A stretch of DNA of 58,661 nt, taken from Irineochytrium annulatum (taxonomy: Eukaryota > Chytridiomycota > Chytridiomycetes > Chytridiales > Chytridiaceae). Of this stretch, positions 34,111 through 44,540 are shown in pieces. How positions within the stretch are numbered: the stretch's first letter is position 1; every line of letters begins with the position of its first letter. The translations under genes were made by a program, and so were the position numbers. The DNA lies in NCBI GenBank assembly GCA_027600665.1, contig JADGJL010000042.1, positions 1 to 58,661 on the forward strand. The letters are read 5' to 3'. The notes below the pieces were generated by a model. That model saw nothing but the letters and a program-made list of their open reading frames with translations. It was not told where the DNA came from and searched no databases.

Positions 34111-36909
34111 CTACTTCTTCCGTTCTTTGCAAATCTGTATCTGCTGCCTCAAATGCGTCGCGTACGTCATAGCCGTCGGCCATACCTGCCCGATGTTATC
34201 CAGCACGGGCAAGAACAGCCCCGCAAGAGGCTCCAGCACACCCTGCGGCGTCGACCCCACGATCGGCGGTGCGCACAGCTGGACGTCGTACGGGTACCTA
34301 TTCAGCAGCACGGTCGCGGCCGGCATGAGGAGGCAAGGGAAGATCGGGCTCGCGACTGCCTGCACGAGGGGGGGGCGGCTCGGCGACGGAGCAATCGGGT
34401 AAAGGAGGCGGAGAATGTGACATTGGGCGCGGTAAGCGGTCGCGCAAACGTCCGCGGAGGAGAAGGCGGCGGTTGAGGAGGGGTCGTGGGACAGCCGGAA
34501 GGTCAGGCCGCGGCTGGGCTTTGGGCCGACGGAGCGGTAGTGGAGGAGAACGACACCCATGAAAAAGAGCATGTTAAGGAGGACGACGGCGGCGGAGGGG
34601 AGGTCGGCGAAAGGGAATTGGTGCAGCAGCGGGGACCGAGCGGGCCGATTGAGCGCGAAGTCCTCCAAGGAGTCGATAATACGGAATTTGGGCGGCAGGG
34701 CCTCGTAAAGTGCCACGACGGCGCTGTGAAGCTGCTCCTGACCGAAGGGCTCAATCGCAAGTAAAGACAAAGCGTAGTTCTCCGTCACGGGGTTCGCACC
34801 GCGGCCGCCCTTGCCGTATCGAAAGATCTTGCGAAGAACAAAGCAGACCTGGACGAGATGAAGGGTCTCGGCGGAGTTGGAGAAAAGGTGGGCGGTCTGG
34901 CCAAGGACGTCGCCGAGGACGGTCGGGCTGCGCGGGTTCGGAAAGCCAGAAAAAATAGTGGGGTAAGAATCGGAGCTTAAAACTTCCATCCATCGATTAT
35001 CGAGAGCGAGGAGGCTGATCTCGTCCTGGAAGTTATCGTTGTCCCCGGAAGATGCCATCAGGCCGTGCTCGTCCAAAAACGTTTGAAAGTAGTCGCTCTC
35101 GTTGATGAGCGGCGTTATCCCCGTGGACAAGCTAACAAATGTATCTATTAAGAACGAGGCCCACCAAACACTGGTGATTAACTTCCAGTTAGCGACCGTC
35201 ATCACAAACGCGAACAAGGCACATAACAATACCGCTTTCGCTCTCGTCGCCCTGAATATACCTGAGGCTTAGGCCGCCCATTGTAGACCGAATAGAAATC
35301 GTCAGAGGTATTGGTAAACGGCATATCCAGCTTTTGCGCTAACCTATTTCTCCGCGCATCAGTCCCGCGCTATGCAACCCGAAACTTCCTAAGCAGCATT
35401 TACCTGCAGCCCATCCCATTGAACATCCAAGACCGCTGCCCCTTCTTTAACCCGAAATCGTTTATCGACAAAATCAATGTCGCCTGACACACTGGCACGG
35501 TCTCGAAGTTCCGAAACGCCTTGCTCGCCGTCGCGGGGATCAGCGACGCGGCGCGGTTCGAAAATATGTCGCTGGCGCGGTGTGGGGAGTAAAATGGCTG
35601 CAGAAAGAGGATAGGATGCTTGGAAAACAGACAACCGATGGAGTAGATAGCCGACATCAGCATCGGGTGGTGTTTATTCGTCGGCACCAAGTTCTCAAAA
35701 AATTGCCGCTCGTCAATCAATGGCAGCCCAGGGTGGAAGAAGGTGAAGAAGCTGTGGAGAATTTAGCAAGACAAAAAAGACAAAAATGCGGATAAATTCA
35801 GTGGAAACGTACTTTTTGATTAAGTGCAAATAAAAGTCTGACGGCACCTCCGGGAAGTCCGCTATCGTGAGCCCCTCCACCATAGGCGTTCGTTCGACCA
35901 CGTGTACAGGAGCTATCGCAGGGCCAGCGTTTATATTCGTAAAAGGAGGAAAGAGCGATATGAAGTCGTGGTCGTTCTGAAGACCGCTGCTGCCGTGCAA
36001 GAGATCAGGCGCAATCTGAAGGCGCGTGGGGATGGGAAAGGTGGAAGGTGACCGGGGTAACGATAAATCAACACCTAGGGAAAAAGGCGTGTCAGCGCAC
36101 CAATAGCCAACAAACGCGTCGAAAGATGTCACGCAATAAGAACCTGGGAACACCATGCCGCTTGTGGGGTCGAACAGCAGCCGCGGGTCAAGGTTGGAAA
36201 AATTGAATGCCTCGAACGACGGGTTGATGTTTGTCGTGTTCACGGAGCTGACGTCCCCACACGCCTTCGGGCTCTGGATGGCAAAAGACTTCGTTACAAC
36301 TGACCACAGATCTTTCACGACGTCCGCATTCGTGTCGTCCGAGTTATCAGAGCGCGACGGCGACAGGATCGCGTTTAAAAGCGACGGTGACGTGCCGCTT
36401 CCACTCGCCGGAGACCTCCGCGTGAGCTGCTGCTGAAGCTGCTGCAGAGAGACCTGCTGCTGATGCTGAGGCTGCATCTGCTCCAGCTGCTGCCGCTCCA
36501 GCGGGCCCATGCCGAAGGAGGCCGCCGCTGTCGCCGCGGCAATGACGGCGTCTATCGGACACTTGCGCGTCGCGGACGCCGTGCTCGACATCGAGTCCTC
36601 CTCGCTATACTCCTCATCATCGGACTCCACAATACCCGAGAGCCCACCGTTTGCCGCTAGCACGGCACCCGAGGCCGACGGCCCACCGTTCCCTGCCTCC
36701 AAGGCGATCGAGCTACTCCCCGACACGTCCAGGTCCCTATTTTTCTTCGGGCCCCGTTTCTTGGGCTCGACCAGCATCGTGCATGGCTGTTTGGCCTTCA
36801 GGCAGTTGGTGCAGGAGGGCTGGAGAGCGTCGCATTTCCGCTTCTTGGCCCGGCACCGGTCGCAGCTCTGAGTCTGGCGCTTGCGCTCTCGGGCCGTCGG
36901 CTCCTTCAT
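34111..36909 (-). CDS. Zn2Cys6 fungal transcription factor with fungal-specific TF domain
   Basis: Exons 36909-35813, 35751-35404, 35343-35262, 35181-34111, about 842-866 residues. The zinc cluster at residues 16-43 (CDRCRAKKRKC, then CTNCLKAKQPC) has the six cysteines spaced as in Gal4-type regulators. Acidic, Ala-rich and Gln-rich regions follow (QQHQQQVSLQQLQQQL), typical for activation. The middle-homology region runs from FFTFFHPGLPLIDERQFF through SVWWASFLIDTFVSLSTGITPL to the C-terminus. It should bind CGG-type DNA sites in the nucleus as a dimer; target genes are unknown. A very good intron signature (69 nt, GTTCTT donor, CTGAC branch, pyrimidine tract, CCTAG) lies inside exon 1 at about 36070-36150, in frame, so the exact length is open. 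Confidence 0.9.
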
Positions 36910-37377
36910 TGCAAGTCGGGGTTTGTCTGGGACTGACAGGCGGGGGTCGATGAAGTTGTCCAGTTAGCAGATCCTCAAGCCCTCAGTGAAAGCGGAAGAA
37001 TTGCACATGAAGTAGGATCGCCGTCCTTTGCGATCCGGCGTCGCACAGGCTGGAAATTCCGGCCGGAACCAGCGGTTGTCGCGCGGGATCGTCCGACGTG
37101 ATCGCCGGGAGCGGTTAAAACCATATTGAAAATGCATAGCCAGTGACATCACGAGATTTGGGCTATTCTGTTCACGTCAGGATGATGTTGAACGCATGAT
37201 ATGTTGCACTGCTGTAGTTAACGCGCAATCGCAGTGAAAGTTCTTTAACTACATTATGAAAGCAACCTACACTGGCAATAACAACACAGAAGCTGTAAAA
37301 TACATCACGAGAGCACAAACAAAGCACAGTGTCAAAATAAACGTTAGCTAGAACGTTACGTCCACATCCCCTCTTCC
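36910..37377. promoter_or_regulatory. spacer: 5' region of Zn2Cys6 gene and 3' end of SF1
   Basis: 470 bp, GC-rich near the regulator and AT-rich toward SF1. No gene recognised. Confidence 0.4.
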
Positions 37378-39702
37378 TTATTCCGGAGGCGGAGGCGGAG
37401 GTGGCTCCGACGACGGCGGCGGTGGAGGTGGAGCGGCCACCGGCGGAGGCGGGGGAGGGGCCCAAGCTGGCGCCGGCGGGTACCCGTACCCAGGAGCGCC
37501 GCCGTAAGGCATCGGCGGCGGAGCGGCCTGGCCGGGATAAAACCCGGGCGGTGGCGGGGGAGCGCCCCAACCGGGAGGAGCGACGCCGGGAGGGCCTGCG
37601 CAAAAAAAAGGAATAAGACTCGGCCCGTACAACAACGGATAAAAGCAGATGACATACCGGATGCACCTGGAGGAGGAGGCGGGGGGGGCATCGCCATATG
37701 CGGAGGCATGTACGGCATCGGCGCACCCCAAGGTGGCGGCGCCATGCCACCGCCCATTCCACCCATCCCGCCGCCTTGATTCTGGTCGTGATCCTGACGC
37801 CAAGGGTTCGACGAGCCGGACGATGAGCCCCTCTGCCACGGAGCACCACCGGATCCACCGCCACCGCCGCCTCCGCCGCCGCGCGATTCGCCCTAATTTA
37901 ATAACGTTACCAACAGATAAACCGACAATGTAATCGCCAAAAAACTTACGCCGCCATTGGTCTGGCCACCAGAACCCCCTCCGATCTCCGCCATGAAGTT
38001 GTTGACCTCGTTCTCAATGTTCTGGCTGCGTTGGGAAGCCGCAAAGAGGGCGGTCGGGTTGTTACGCTCCATGCAATCCTTCGTCAAATGGCCGGCGCTG
38101 TTACAAATACGACACACAAGGTTCACCGTGTAGTTCTTGTTGTCGGGGCAGTCAAACTTTCGGTGTCCTTTGAAAATATTGGTTCAAGTTGGTTAACGGT
38201 AGAAGAAAATACCCAGAAACGCATAGAGTACGTACCAGTTGCGCCGCAGTTTTGACATATCTGCTGGTCATCCTCGCGCAAAGTACCGTTAAGAATAGCC
38301 AAGGCCCTTAACTGTTCCTGCTTCAGCTGGTTCTGTCCCTCGGGAACACTTGCGGCCTTTTAAGCCTTTAGTTGACGTGTGCAAAAGTAACGCTCACCGT
38401 TTCAATAATCTTCTCAATCATTTTCATGCAAGCCTGCACTTTCTCCTCCGCGTCAGCCGTGACAAGACAGTGAAGGTCTTCTTCCTCACCCGGCGCAAGA
38501 GCGCCGTCGGCACGAGCTTTACCCTCCTTCACAGACCCCTTTCCACGGATGCTAATCTTAGCACCCGAGTCGGCCTCCATCTTCTTCAGCGTGTTTCCAC
38601 GAGGCCCTGTGATTGCGAAGTCAGCAACAAAAGATACAGGATAGCACAAGGAAACGTAACGAAGAAGAGCAACGGAAAAAGCCCTCACCAAGAAGTAGCC
38701 CGATAAAATTGATTTCCGGATAATCCTTCGCCGGGATCCATAGCTTATCCTGAACCCTAGTCGGTCGCTTGTAGTCCAACGGTGGTCGGAACCCGGGAAT
38801 TCTGCGAAGTGCATCCCTAACGATCTGGTGGCGCTCGTCCTCAAGCTTCTTCCGGTACCGGACGTCGCGAGTGTTCGTACGCTTACCGTCCGCACCATAA
38901 ATGGGTTCCGGGGAAGGTGATCTACGAAAAGAAGAAAAGCAATCAACAAACTCCACGAAACGTTGAAGAAACAAAAAATCCGCACCTTTCCCGTTCAGGC
39001 GGAATGATGTCACCGGTCCTTAGCTTCCTTCCGATCTCGTCCAGACGAAGCTGGATCAAAAACTCGTCCGTCTGCTGCGGCGTGAGGCCCTTCGGCAGCA
39101 CTGTCGGGATGCCAGGCAGGACGACCTTCGTATCCTCGGCGCCCCACCGCGATTTCCTCTTTCGCGCTCGTCCTTCTTGAAAATCACACACGATTATGAT
39201 GTTAAGTCATGCACGTTAGCCGATTAGTGAGATGGTGCCGGGCGTCGATGGTTAGTTTCAAGAATTAAAAGAGAAAGGGTTAGCGTTAGCACAGCGCAAT
39301 AACACCAAAAAATGCGAAGGTATCAAGCGTAGGGGAGTAATTAGCAGCTGTATAAAACAGTTATGCTGACAGTCCATTTGGTTAAAATTGACCAGCGCCT
39401 GCCAGATTGTGTTGTTTGCCTCGTTTACCTTCGCTGCCACCGGTCGTCACGAGGGCGGTAGATGTCGAGTCCGCGGCGGAAGCGACCTCATCGATGCTCC
39501 GCTTCGAGGAAGAGTACGAGGAAGTCGATGGCGGAGGGGCGTCCCAGTGACTGGGCCTCGACGGAGGAGGGGCATCATCGTACAGCGATTTAGTTTGTGA
39601 CCACGGCGTGGAGCTGGGCTGCGGGGAGTCGTAGCCGCCGTTGGAGCTGCTGCCACCGCCCCTCCGACCCAACGGAACATTGTTCGACCCGCTGGACCTC
39701 AT
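37378..39702 (-). CDS. SF1: branchpoint-binding protein SF1/BBP, 8 exons
   Basis: Exons 39702-39429, 39175-38986, 38921-38689, 38606-38398, 38356-38236, 38167-37950, 37892-37658, 37595-37378 give 565 residues. Order: Ser-rich N-terminus; RKRKSRWG (the U2AF-ligand-type motif with its Trp); helix-hairpin region with the conserved RSPSPEP; KH-QUA2 domain with GPRG loop ([19 protein letters not shown]); two CX2CX4HX4C zinc knuckles ([14 protein letters not shown] and [14 protein letters not shown]); a Gly run; and a long Pro/Met-rich tail. SF1 binds the intron branch site with U2AF before U2 snRNP arrives. Exon 2 has a tandem acceptor, CAAGAAG, that would add or drop one Glu just before the basic RKRKSRW box. 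Confidence 0.96.
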
Positions 39703-40047
39703 CGTTCGTGTCGCTGGTTGTTCAGAACAGCCGCGATGGTGGAGATGGTTGCGCAGCAGTGCGCCGAAAAATGGACTTCGCTTCGCTTTGACACCCACTG
39801 CAGCTACTGTCCAACACAACCAATCGAGCACGCTGAAGAAGTCATTTCGTATAATGCAATTAATAGATAGAGGCGTTTATATTAGAGAGATAACGTCGAC
39901 ATACAAATACAATCACTCAACCTGTCAAAAGGAAATTGAGAGAATAAAAGTAGAGCAAGAGGAATTACAGGCATAATCGCCCTTCAATGTACGAGAATAT
40001 ACAATCCGCTCACAACGAGCCATTCCCATTATCGATATCTATACAAA
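39703..40047. other. spacer, no gene seen
   Basis: 345 bp; the upstream part is GC-rich 5' region of SF1 and the rest is AT-rich. Nothing recognised. Confidence 0.4.
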
Positions 40048-41679
40048 TCATACGCTCCGATGCATCCTGCCATTCATCATCTCGACAACTTTCCCGCCAA
40101 ACAAGTTCTCCATCCAAAACGCCTCCTCCTTCGCATGTTCACCTTCGACGTCGAACCCGTCGTCCTCCTCCTCCGCGAACACCGGTCCCGCAAAGTCGAC
40201 GTCGACACCAACCGTCTTCAGTGAGCGCATGCCCGCGATCGCAACCATGACGCGCATAAACTGCCTGCGGACGAGCCTCCACGGCCCCGCGGCGCGCGTA
40301 GACCGCGACAGGTGACGACCGCGTAGCTCCTCGCCGTCCGAGTCGTACGCGGCCTCCAACTCGTCGTCGTCATTGTCCCAAATCTTCCGCCCGGCCCAAG
40401 CACCAGCGAACGAGGACGACGCCCGACGCCCGACAACGGCCATGCCTCCCACATCATCGTCCGCTGTGTCAGCATCATCGCGATCTTCCTCCTCGTCCTC
40501 CCCAAAAGCCCTATCTCCCGGCACGAGCTCTAAATCCAGCGTCACGTCCCTAACGCCAGCCATGCCCTTGACGGCGTCCTCTAGCGCGCTCAGCCTTCGG
40601 GCGAGCTTCACGCACGCCAGTCTGTCGTCGGGCGACGGGAAGATGACCTCGACCTTGAGGCTCCTTATGTACTTAGCGTATGGCGATACAGGACCGCGAT
40701 TGGAAGTCGGCGAGGCCGACATTTCAAACAACGTGCCGTCGGACCCGGCCGACGAGCTTAACGCGAAGGGGCTCCTCGGGGTTAGTGCTTGTCGCGCCAA
40801 CGGGGCGCGATTTTTGCTCGGCGACGTGAAGGACACCCCGGGTTGAAGGATGGTGAGCGGCCGCTGTCCCTTCGTCGGGCTGGAAAGACCGTGCACGACG
40901 ACGGGCACGTCCCTCCAAATAAGGCGCAGGGCCTCGTCTCTCCACAAGGGGCTGACAAGCGCGCAGTTCGGGAGGTCACAGCGGCGGGCGAAGAGAAGGA
41001 TGCGGCCGAGGACCTCGTTCGGTATGTATAGGAACGGCTTGCGGGGATTGCGGGGGGGGAGGTGGATCGGGGCAGTGGTGGAGAGGGGGGAGAAAACGTC
41101 GGCGTCATCGAACTCCAAATCGACCGTCGACCCGTCGTCGTCGTTGTCGTCCTCCGAGTCGGTGTTCTCGTGATCGATGACGCCCGCATTCTCCGTGTAG
41201 GCGTCGTCGGTATCGCCCTCGTCAGCGGCTTCCATGATTGCAACGGTGGCACGGGATTCCTCGGGTTGATCGTGGCTGGAACATTTTGGAACGGCCATCG
41301 TGACCAGTCCATCAACGGCATCAGCGCCCGCCGTGACGGCGCCGTCGATTCCAGAGGGTGCGACCCCAGGAATGTCGATGGCAGGAGTCGCCTTCTCTGT
41401 GTCTGAGGCCGTGTCAGAGCCGTCGCCGAACTCAGGCTCATAACCGTTCGCGATGTCACGATCGCGCGATCCGTGAACTTCACTGACACCGCTGTCGGCG
41501 CCTCTGCTAATGTCGAGGTCGCTGGCGGGAGGGTTGTTGTAGTCGGGAGCGGTCCAAGGGGTCTTCGCGACAATGGCGTCCTTTGAACCGCTCCCCAGCG
41601 CAGGCAGTGCAACGGCTTCCGGCATGACCCTCAGCATGGCAAGGGCACGCAACGTGCGGTTGAAGGAGGCGAAGAGCAT
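40048..41679 (-). CDS. F-box protein, intronless
   Basis: One open frame from ATG 41679, 543 residues; the frame runs upstream to 41781 only from TTG. An F-box-like segment at about residues 213-260 (FLYIPNEVLGRILLFARRCDLPNCALVSPLWRDEALRLIW) has the Ile-Pro start and the conserved ALVSPxWxxEAxRLIW. This places it among fungal F-box adaptors of SCF ligases. It is preceded by an acidic, disordered region with many D/E/T/S and followed by two acidic patches (EDEEEDRDDADTADDD, EEEDDGFDVEGE) and basic segments. No repeat for substrate binding is recognised. Lack of introns is unusual here, shared only with METTL4. Confidence 0.75.
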   Translation of the reverse strand: MLFASFNRTLRALAMLRVMPEAVALPALGSGSKDAIVAKTPWTAPDYNNPPASDLDISRGADSGVSEVHGSRDRDIANGYEPEFGDGSDTASDTEKATPAIDIPGVAPSGIDGAVTAGADAVDGLVTMAVPKCSSHDQPEESRATVAIMEAADEGDTDDAYTENAGVIDHENTDSEDDNDDDGSTVDLEFDDADVFSPLSTTAPIHLPPRNPRKPFLYIPNEVLGRILLFARRCDLPNCALVSPLWRDEALRLIWRDVPVVVHGLSSPTKGQRPLTILQPGVSFTSPSKNRAPLARQALTPRSPFALSSSAGSDGTLFEMSASPTSNRGPVSPYAKYIRSLKVEVIFPSPDDRLACVKLARRLSALEDAVKGMAGVRDVTLDLELVPGDRAFGEDEEEDRDDADTADDDVGGMAVVGRRASSSFAGAWAGRKIWDNDDDELEAAYDSDGEELRGRHLSRSTRAAGPWRLVRRQFMRVMVAIAGMRSLKTVGVDVDFAGPVFAEEEDDGFDVEGEHAKEEAFWMENLFGGKVVEMMNGRMHRSV

Positions 41680-42400
41680 CGTTGCGATATAGCGGTTGAC
41701 GGGCGGGTGTAGGCGAAGTGATCTCGGAAAGTAGTCAAGTTGGGAGGTTATGACAACCGGGGCTCTATGATTCACAAGCAAACGGGTCGCGTGAGCACAG
41801 GTGCTGGCGAAGGGTCACGGGTCGCGGGGTCCCGGGCACTTCACAGTTAAAAACAAAAAAATAACCTCAAATAACAGTATTCGTTCGTCGCAGCCTCCGC
41901 ATATGTCTTGTATTTATATTATATGAAGCTCTGCCAACAATCGGAAGCAAGGCATGGGAACAAAGTTTTGGAGAAACTGGCCTGAACATTTCCATTCACT
42001 GCTGTCGGTGGAATAAGTAAAGAGAAGGGGTACTGGGCTTACAGATTACAACAATCAAAATGGGAACTTGCAACGGAATAACAGAAGATGGGGTGCAGCG
42101 GAGCAGTCGAGAGCACTAATGCAGTAGGGCTAGTAATATGTGGAAGCTCCCAGTGGAGGAGTCGAAATCGAGGATCAAGGAAAACGGCGGGAATACAAGT
42201 CGAAAGCAAATAAAAATAGAGCGTATAGAGTTAACACCAAAGCAATGCTGTCGCAAGTTTACCCCAATTTCAACAACGCAAAACGGAATTATTAAAGAGA
42301 AGTGGTGAGAGGGCCTTGTCAAAGGCTCAATTTATCGTAAGAAGGGGAATGTGATAAGTGAGGTTTCTATTTTATAACGAGCAGAAGGAACAACCCCCTA
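41680..42400. other. AT-rich spacer without gene
   Basis: About 720 bp holding the 5' region of the F-box gene and the 3' end of the GTPase gene. A-rich; no frame with coding bias. Confidence 0.5.
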
Positions 42401-44042
42401 TCAACCGTTCATGACACCGTTCTGCGGAAAAGGAGTGCAAGTAGCAAATAAGCAAAAGATTGAGAACAACGGGGCGCGAGCGATACTCACCGCAATGCCG
42501 GTAATCAAGTTCACGCTGTGCTTCCAGAGGTAGTAGTTGCTCATAAGGATGAGCGTGGTCGAAAACCTCGCGAACTTGATAAACTGCCGAATGGCCTCCA
42601 CAATTTGGCTCACAATCTCCGTCACGAGCCTATTCACTCTGTCGCCCCATTGCGTGTACTTTGCCAACTCCTCCGCCTTCCTCGTGTGCGCCGCGCGGAT
42701 GTCGTTCTCGAAGTTCCTCAAGTTCCTCTCCCACGTCGTCTTCGCCACAAGAGCCGGCTCGGCCGGGTGCAGCTTGCCTATGAAGCCTTCGAGCTCGTTC
42801 ATGCATGAGTTAGCCGCCCCCTCCATCTCCCGAAGGATGGTGCGGAGGTGCTTCCGGCCCGATATCTGGGACGGGTGGTTGCCCATCTTCTTGATACGGT
42901 CCACAAAGTCGGACCAAACCGTGTTGGCGGCCTCCGAGGCCATATTCGCCACGAGGGCCTCTGTGGCCGTCACCATATTAAAGCGGTTACCACCCTCGCG
43001 AATTTGAGTGACGAGCTATTGCACGTAATGCGTCAGCTCAATTGCTCGAACTACTCAACGCAGGCAGAACGGCTTAAAAAGTATTAGCTACCCACCTCCG
43101 TCACCAGCTGAATCACCATGGTACCATCCACGGCCACATTCCCAACGGTAAAAGGTTGCAGCTTGTCGACCATGACCTCCGCGATGGCCTCACAGGCTTC
43201 GTCATGAAGGATTTGGTTCCCACCGCCGTTGAATGGCAACTTCGCGAACTCGACGTCGAACCGGCTCTTAATAAGCCTCCGAACCCGGTTCGTCATCTCA
43301 TCCCCTTCCTCCTCCGACAGCAGATCCTCGAGAAGCCGGCGGTCCGGGATGTCTTGGTTAATAGACATGTTCTCGACGAGGACGAGCGACCGCGTAATAT
43401 CGACATCGTCGGTGCTCGTCGCATAACCCTACGCAAATCCCACCATTAGCGACACCATTCGAACTCAGCGTAACGACATCAATCCTGAAAGATGCATACC
43501 ATGTTGATAACCTGCATGACTGTATCCAACCCCGCCGTGGTGAAGCAACCCCTCTCAAAAACATACATCCTGGAGCTCAACCTCGCTGCCAAGCCGATCA
43601 CGAACGGGATCGCCGTCTGGTTATGGTTCGCCCCTCCCTCGCAATCCAAGAACAAGATGTGCCCGGGCCCCCTCTCGTTCTTAAACACGATCATGTCAAT
43701 CCCATGCGTGCACGGTATGTTCCCCGGTTGGCTCTGGAAAGAATGATCGTTGTTGCCCGCCAGATGAGCCCTCAGCTTGCTGGCCGTGTAGCTCTTCCCC
43801 GATCGTCCGAATCCGGAGAAGGCGATGATATGAAGGGGCGGGGGAAGCTGCGAGAGGATGGCCTCCGCCTCGGGAGAGATGCCGGTGGCGACGTAGCGGA
43901 TTGCGGACGAGTTCGCGACGGGCTGCTGCTTGACGGTCACGAGGGGGACGGGTTGGGCTAGCTCAGTCCAAGGCGCGGACGGCGGGCGCTTGCGGCTGCG
44001 GCCGAGGAGAGAGCTAAAGGTGTTGCTGAGCTCCATAGTCAT
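42401..44042 (-). CDS. GBP/atlastin-like dynamin-superfamily GTPase, 4 exons
   Basis: Exons 44042-43500, 43428-43096, 43015-42491, 42421-42401 give 473 residues. The GTPase P-loop is GFGRSGKS at about residues 77-84 and the switch-II motif is LFLDCEGGANHNQ (DxxG). Spacing and the surrounding AFS/ILFLD strands resemble guanylate-binding proteins and atlastins. A classic G4 (RD or NKxD) is not obvious; SLVLVENMSI occupies that place. A helical stalk follows, then a hydrophobic segment near the C-terminus (STTLILMSNYYLWKHSVNLI), a possible membrane hairpin. The tiny last exon adds NGVMNG. A role in membrane remodelling is inferred only. An upstream frame lacks ATG until 44042. Confidence 0.7.
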
Positions 44043-44540
44043 CTTAGCGGCTGACGGTACGGGTGTGGGGCGATCAAGCGCGGTGGGCCGATGATGCGCG
44101 ATGACAGGACTGATGGTGGCGTTGAGCTTCAACGAGAAGACTGACGGCGACAAGTGACCGGAGGTCGTGGGTGCGGTGGATGCAGATGCGGGCTCGCTCG
44201 ATGCGTGGTAAACGGCTCGGACGGCAACAGGCGTGGAGGGTGTTGAAGCAGCTGATGATGACGGATGAGAAGGCAGACCGCAAGCCAAAAAATTGAGTGC
44301 GAGGATCGTGACCAGACGGTGACGTCAGTTGATTAATACATGTACAAATACAATCATTTTTGTAGCGTATGGAGTCCTCAGCGCATCGTTATGGCGCAAA
44401 GCTTATGTTTGTCGCAAATTGCCGCATAAATTCTTTCTGCCTCGTCGAATCGTTATGCGAAGTCGACCTCACGACGCCATTTGAGCAGCCCTGCAAGGAA
44501 TTCGTCAACCATCGACAAAACCAATCCGCATATCGGATGC
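44043..44540. promoter_or_regulatory. spacer: 5' region of GTPase gene, 3' end of DYNC2LI1
   Basis: About 500 bp between two minus-strand genes. The GTPase-proximal half is GC-rich and open in the GTPase frame back to 44288 from a TTG, probably leader. No other feature. Confidence 0.4.
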
